The notes under the pieces are model-generated. The model did no database searches. It saw nothing but the letters and a program-made list of their open reading frames with translations, and was not told where the DNA came from. A stretch of 64,000 nt of DNA from Monoplex corrugatus (taxonomy: Eukaryota > Mollusca > Gastropoda > Littorinimorpha > Ranellidae): contig JAPXFY010000023.1 in NCBI GenBank assembly GCA_030674185.1, positions 24,967,673-25,031,672 on the forward strand. The letters run 5' to 3'. A program made the translations under genes and the position numbers. How positions within the stretch are numbered: position 1 is the stretch's first letter; each line of letters opens with the position of its first letter. Below, piece by piece: positions 59,521 to 64,000 of the stretch.

Positions 59521-60074
59521 ATTTTATCAGCCTGTCATTGGATAATATAATCTTTACTACTACCTACCACTCCCTGCATGAAAATGAACACACGTAACCA
59601 TCAGTGAATGATCGGTGCTATTGTTGTGCTTGCTGCGTTATGTTCTCTACCGAGTTGTCTACATATCACTACATCATCACTACTGCAGTGTACAACTTTT
59701 ACACCGCAAACATTAACCCTTTGACTCCCCCTAGCCTGTCACCAGCTCTCTGCAGAGGCTGGCCTCTACTCCAGGAAGGCTGACCATAAGGTTGTGGTAA
59801 AACCGTGGCATCAGGTTTGCTACAACGATCGCTATGTGCTGAACATAGACATAGGCACCCATGTATTGCTGTCAGACCTGGATTACTTCCTGACAGCACA
59901 TCCAACGACCGGAATTTCCCTGTCCACGCAACACTTGCAGTATCATATGGTGGGATCAAGTATCCAACCATCATCATCATCATCATCAGGTGCCCTGCCG
60001 CATGGCGTTGGCGACCATGACTTCCAACCATCTCTATCTCTCGTTGCCCCCAGCATCTCCCCCACCCTTCTCAT

Positions 60075-60570
60075 CCTCAGCCACTCTGCAAGTCCGTCCA
60101 GCATTTTCTCCCTGGTCTACCTGGTGCTCTCTTTCCCTCCAGCTTTCCCGTTGTGACCAGGTGCTCCATATCCCCCTTCCTCATAAAATGGCCTGTAAAT
60201 GTTGCTTGTCTTTTCCTAATCTTCCTTATGAGTGATCTACTTGTGTCTGCTTCCATCAAGACTGTCTCGTTTGTTTTTTTGCTGTCCATGGTACTCTCAA
60301 CATTCTTCTGAGAAACCACATCTCGGCTGCCTCGATCCTGCTCTGGCTTTGCTTGCTGACTGTCCATGCCTCGCATCCGTACAACAGTATTGGTTCTATA
60401 TAACATTCAAGAACTTTCTTTCTGATGTTAATTGATAGGAATTTGTTGGTAAGAATGCTTGTCATCTTCTTGATTGCTGTTTTGGCTTGGCCGATTCTGC
60501 CAGCTATTTCCGTTGTGCATCTGCTGTCTGATGAAATGACCGTTCCCTGATGAAATGACCGGTCATCCAA
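60075..60570 (-). pseudogene. Non-LTR retrotransposon, C-terminal part, minus strand, frameshifted
   Basis: Frame 60256-60570 reads [40 protein letters not shown] and EMWFLRRMLRVPW; it passes at about 60300-60400 into a second frame (60077-60406) with IRKIRKRQATFTGHFMRKGD, EHLVTTGKLEGKRAPGRPGR KCWTDLQ. This is the region after the RT domain in endonuclease/reverse-transcriptase LINEs (YGCEAW, RMLRV.W, GKRxxGRP). Dead by frameshift and 5' truncation. The 11350-11570 piece belongs to the same family. Confidence 0.85.
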
Positions 60571-60592
60571 CCATCAAGTTCAATAAATGACA

Positions 60593-61124
60593 CCAGTCGT
60601 CGCGGTGTAGTGGTTAACGCAACGGACTACCGACTGGAAGGTTGTAGGTTCGAATCCCCATCAGTCCCTTCAAAACTATATCATTGTGGGATTTTTTCGG
60701 CTCTAACCGGCTCCTACCCAGAGTTGGGCGTGCTATAGGCTCACTTGGAAGACCGGGACCACACAGTTGAGTCTCATCCACTTCACGGATGCGTCATTGA
60801 GGTGGTTGCTCAAATCTTCTGACCAGCAACCTAGGTGTCTGTATCTCTCGGGCCTGGTTGACACCAGGATATATTATGATAGTAAGCGTAGAGTACAGCC
60901 CTGTCATGCAGTCTGAGTCCTAGATGGAACTTCATAGCATCATGACTATCATCCTCATCGACATCATCATCATCATTGCACTGTAAAAAAAAAAAAAAAT
61001 TTTTTTTAAAACGGTGCGAGCTTCTGTGGCCATTAATGATGGCGAAGAAAATGGGACGAAAAAAAGAAAGGTAAGCACAAAGGTAACCTCCCTAAGTGCG
61101 ATGATCTTAAAATTTTTTTTTAAA
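60593..61124 (+). mobile_element. tRNA-derived SINE family A, second intact copy
   Basis: CCAGTCGTCGCGGTGTAGTG GTTAACGCAACGGACTACCG with GGTTCGAATCCCC; same body and A-rich end as 46623-47129. Flanked by a near-perfect 17-bp duplication, AAGTTCAATAAATGACA (60576-60592) and AAGTTCAATATGTGACA (61125-61141). Confidence 0.9.
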
Positions 61125-61204
61125 AAGTTCAATATGTGACAGTGGTATCGTGTTATACTTCATGTATCTATACGATGGTGGTCATGAATTTATGTATACA
61201 TATG

Positions 61205-61246
<42 letters not shown>
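61205..61246 (+). repeat. (AT)n and (GT)n microsatellites
   Basis: ATATATATATATATATATAT followed by GTGTGTGTGTGTGTGTGTG. Confidence 0.93.
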
Positions 61247-61283
61247 AATAGACATTTTAAGTGGACATTCTTCAATGCATGTT

Positions 61284-61495
61284 TGACCCTTTGACTCCCG
61301 TACCCTGTCCACCAGCATCCTGCATTGTCAACCATGCTAGCAAAGCAAAAACTTAACCCTTTGACTCCCGCACCCCGTCCACCAGCATCCTGCATTGTCA
61401 ACCATGCTAGCAAAGCCAAAACTTAACCCTTTTATTTGCTCACCCTATCCACCAGCTTCCTGCAGGAAATAGGGTGCGGGAGTCAAAGGGTTAAA
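61284..61495. repeat. Palindromic hairpin repeat family, cluster
   Basis: A left arm with CCACCAGCATCCTGCATTGT CAACCATGCTAGCAAAGC occurs twice in tandem, then ACCAGCTTCCTGCAGGAAAT AGGGTGCGGGAGTCAAAGGG closes the foldback. Confidence 0.87.
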
Positions 61496-61629
61496 GAATC
61501 TGATCTGTGTGTATATAATGTGTTAGTGCTTCTGTATGTATCGCACTCTTGTGTCTTGTAAAGTTTGTAATGCACAGTGAATGCAAATCAGTGGAGAATA
61601 GCACTATACAAGAACAATTATTAATGTCA

Positions 61630-61740
61630 TTGCTTTTTATTATTATTATCATTATGATAATCATCATTATCATTGTTGTTATTTGTTATTGTTGTCATCA
61701 TCATCATCATTATTATCATTATCATCATATTAAGTATTAC
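61630..61740 (+). repeat. (ATC)n/(ATT)n simple repeats
   Basis: TTATTATTATCATTATGATA and TCATCATCATCATTATTATC runs. Confidence 0.9.
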
Positions 61741-61964
61741 TGTTACATTGTCAAATTCCTAATGTATCTTCATCTTAGATGCAATTGACAAACCTACCCA
61801 AAACTCTTGGGAATTTTCAGAATTTCAAAGTCACATCTGGCTCTCTCAGCCAACTAGATATTATTATCATTATTAGCCAGAGCCAAACAATATCAAAAAT
61901 TTTCCTTGGCATTCTTGCACAGTGGACAAAGAATCCCACGACAGAAACTCGGGGTCATACGAGC

Positions 61965-62245
61965 TGTCTGCCAAACGTTACAAACAACCCAAGATCTGAT
62001 AGCGCGAGGTCAATCCCAGCCAGCAACATTAAAAACTGGTCTGATGGCTGCCTATCTCAGTATTTCCATCATTCTGGTGGTGTCGGCTTAATGTTTCATA
62101 GGTCCTTTCTCGCCTACCTATTTTAAGATCTTGCAAGCACATAGGGTTTTGTGCAATCTCAGGATGTCTGGTAAGTAACTGTGACAGACCGCATATGGAA
62201 TTGTCTGAGTGCGATGAATCCTTTTAGGATGAAGTCCAAACCCCA
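61965..62245 (+). mobile_element. SINE-like family B, copy
   Basis: CCCAAGATCTGATAGCGCGA, CAATCCCAGCCAGCAACATT, TTCTGGTGGTGTCGGCTTAA, CGCATATGGAATTGTCTGAG, GATGAATCCTTTTAGGATGA. Confidence 0.85.
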
Positions 62246-62414
62246 TCTGAGAAATAATTAAATACGATGTCTAACAAAAAACAACAACAACAAAAAAGAT
62301 TTCCAAAAGCGCAATACAAAGCAGTACAGGACAAATGGACTATCAAATTCGTCTGTCAGCTTTCTGTCTTTGACCAAACAGGAATGCCAAAGAAGGAAAG
62401 ATGGAATGGAACAA

Positions 62415-63750
62415 GGAAATACGCCTAATGGAGCATATGCATAAAATACGTCAAATGGAGCATATGCATAAAATACGCCAAATGAAGCATATGCATAAAA
62501 TACGCCAAATGGAGCATATGCATAAAATACGCCAAATGGAGCATATAATAAAGTACGCCTAATGGAGCATATGCATAAAATACGCCTAATGGAGCATATG
62601 CATAAAATACGCCAAGCGGAGCATATGTATAAAATACGCCAAATTGAGCATAGACCAAAAAAATACGTCAAATGGAGCATATATATAAAATACGCCAAAT
62701 TGAGCATATACATAAAATACGCCAAATGGAGCATATGCATAAAATCATCAATGGAACATGTACATAAAATGCATCAATGAACATATACATGAAATACAAC
62801 AATGGAACGTATACATAAAATGCACAAATGATGATATACATGAATTGCACCTATGGACATATACATGAAATACACCAATGGACATATACATGAAATACAC
62901 CAATGGACATATACATGAAATACACCAATGGACATATACATGAAATACACCAATGGACATATACATGAAATACACCAATGGACATATACATGAAATACAC
63001 CAATGGACATATACATGAAATACAACAATGGACATATACATGAAATACACCAATGGACATATACATGAAATGCACAAATGGACATATACATGAAATACAA
63101 CAATGGACATATACATGAAATACACCAATGGACATATACATGAAATGCACAAATGGACATATACATGAAATACAACAATGGACATATACATGAAATACAA
63201 CAATGGACATATAGGCTACATGAAATACACCAATGGACATATACATAAAATGCACAAATGGACATATACATGAAATACACCAATGGACATATAGGCTACA
63301 TGAAATACACCAATGGACATATAGGCTACATGAAATACATCAATGGACATATACATGAAATACACCAATCGACATATACATGAAATACACCAATGGACAT
63401 ATACATGAAATACACCAATGGACATATACATGAAATACACCAATGGACATATACATGAAATGCACAAATGGACATATACATGAAATACACCTATGGACAT
63501 ATACATGAAATACACCAATGGACATATACATGAAATACACCTATGGACATATACATGAAATACACCAATGGACATATACATGAAATACACCTATGGACAT
63601 ATACATGAAATACACCAATGGACATATACATGAAATACACCTATGGACATATACATGAAATACACCTATGGACATATACATGAAATACACCTATGGACAT
63701 ATACATGAAATACACCAATGGACATATACATGAAATACACCAATGGAACA
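62415..63750 (+). repeat. Minisatellite, 27-bp units passing into 25-bp units
   Basis: 62415-62755: ATGGAGCATATGCATAAAAT ACGCCAA (27 bp, ~12 copies). 62760-63750: ATGGACATATACATGAAATA CACCA (25 bp, ~38 copies) with AGGCTA insertions at three units (63212, 63292, 63322). The two units are clearly related (ATGGA.CATAT..ATGAAAT/ATAAAAT). Long minus-strand frames are artefacts. Confidence 0.96.
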
Positions 63751-64000
63751 AATAAGTGAAAATGCGCTGACTGGAGCATATTACTCATGTTAAGCACAAC
63801 TGTTCTGTACATTGCATCATATTTTTTATAATCATTTGAATGGAACGTTGACAGAAAACACGTACATTGTTTCTTTCTTCACAGGTTAACAAGGTACTGT
63901 AAGTGTAAGACAGATATCATCACAGAGGGGACTGTTCAGGTGTACCATGTGTGTGAGATGGTTTCATACCACACAACAACTTGTAATACTTATATACAAT
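63751..64000. other. Window end, possible acceptor at 63884
   Basis: TTTCTTTCTTCACAG (ending about 63884) is followed by GTTAACAAGGTACTGTAAGT; a weak hint of an exon start, too little sequence to say more. Confidence 0.25.

Noticed and set aside
62748..63590. Minus-strand frames of 124-169 codons with FMYMSI.VFHVYVH repeats
   Set aside because: Products of the 25-bp array, which is open in all three frames on that strand.

Overview
This is a eukaryotic, animal-type nuclear window. Its one well supported host gene is the C-terminal five sixths of a V-type H+-ATPase 116 kDa subunit a gene (ATP6V0A1 / Vha100 family). The gene lies on the + strand in 17 exons between 3837 and 46301; its first ~135 codons lie before the window. 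All exon phases fit together, and the summed coding length (2101 nt with stop, 2100 once one extra base in exon 13163-13314 is discounted) is a whole number of codons (699 residues plus stop). The invertebrate-like protein, large introns full of minisatellites, GT/CA microsatellites, tRNA-derived SINEs, RTE/CR1-like LINE scraps and TTAA-type DNA transposons suggest a lophotrochozoan, most likely a mollusc. That is inference from style, not from a search.

Layout. 1-2720: a large ~36-44 bp minisatellite with decayed copies at 3405-3560. 3837-23885: fourteen-exon stretch carrying the N-terminal cytosolic domain, the first membrane helices and their loops; introns hold a LINE pseudogene (8530-9680), a mariner remnant (about 13730-13850), SINE-like elements and several arrays. 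23886-38260: a 14 kb intron made largely of tandem arrays (30-bp units at 27000-28290, 50-bp units at 29490-30970, 52-bp units at 31080-31995), with two possible cassette exons. 38261-46301: the last exons, with the two essential transmembrane arginines; the intron 39653-45349 holds a composite 4.98 kb TTAA-flanked insertion carrying an uncharacterised transposon-type gene. 46302-64000: no confident coding sequence; SINEs with target-site duplications, a hAT-like MITE, a third TTAA element, palindromic hairpin repeats, a LINE fragment on the minus strand, and a 25-27 bp array at 62410-63750.

The most unusual theme is that pieces spanning splice sites of this gene have been tandemly duplicated at five separate places: an exon 3' end in three copies, an exon 3' end copied 380 bp downstream, an exon 5' end in two copies, an acceptor amplified into a 15-copy array, and the terminal exon in three copies. 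The second theme is the composite TTAA insertion, whose empty site can be read from sister copies of the interspersed repeat it interrupts. No bacterial-type operon, CRISPR array, rRNA or functional tRNA gene is present.
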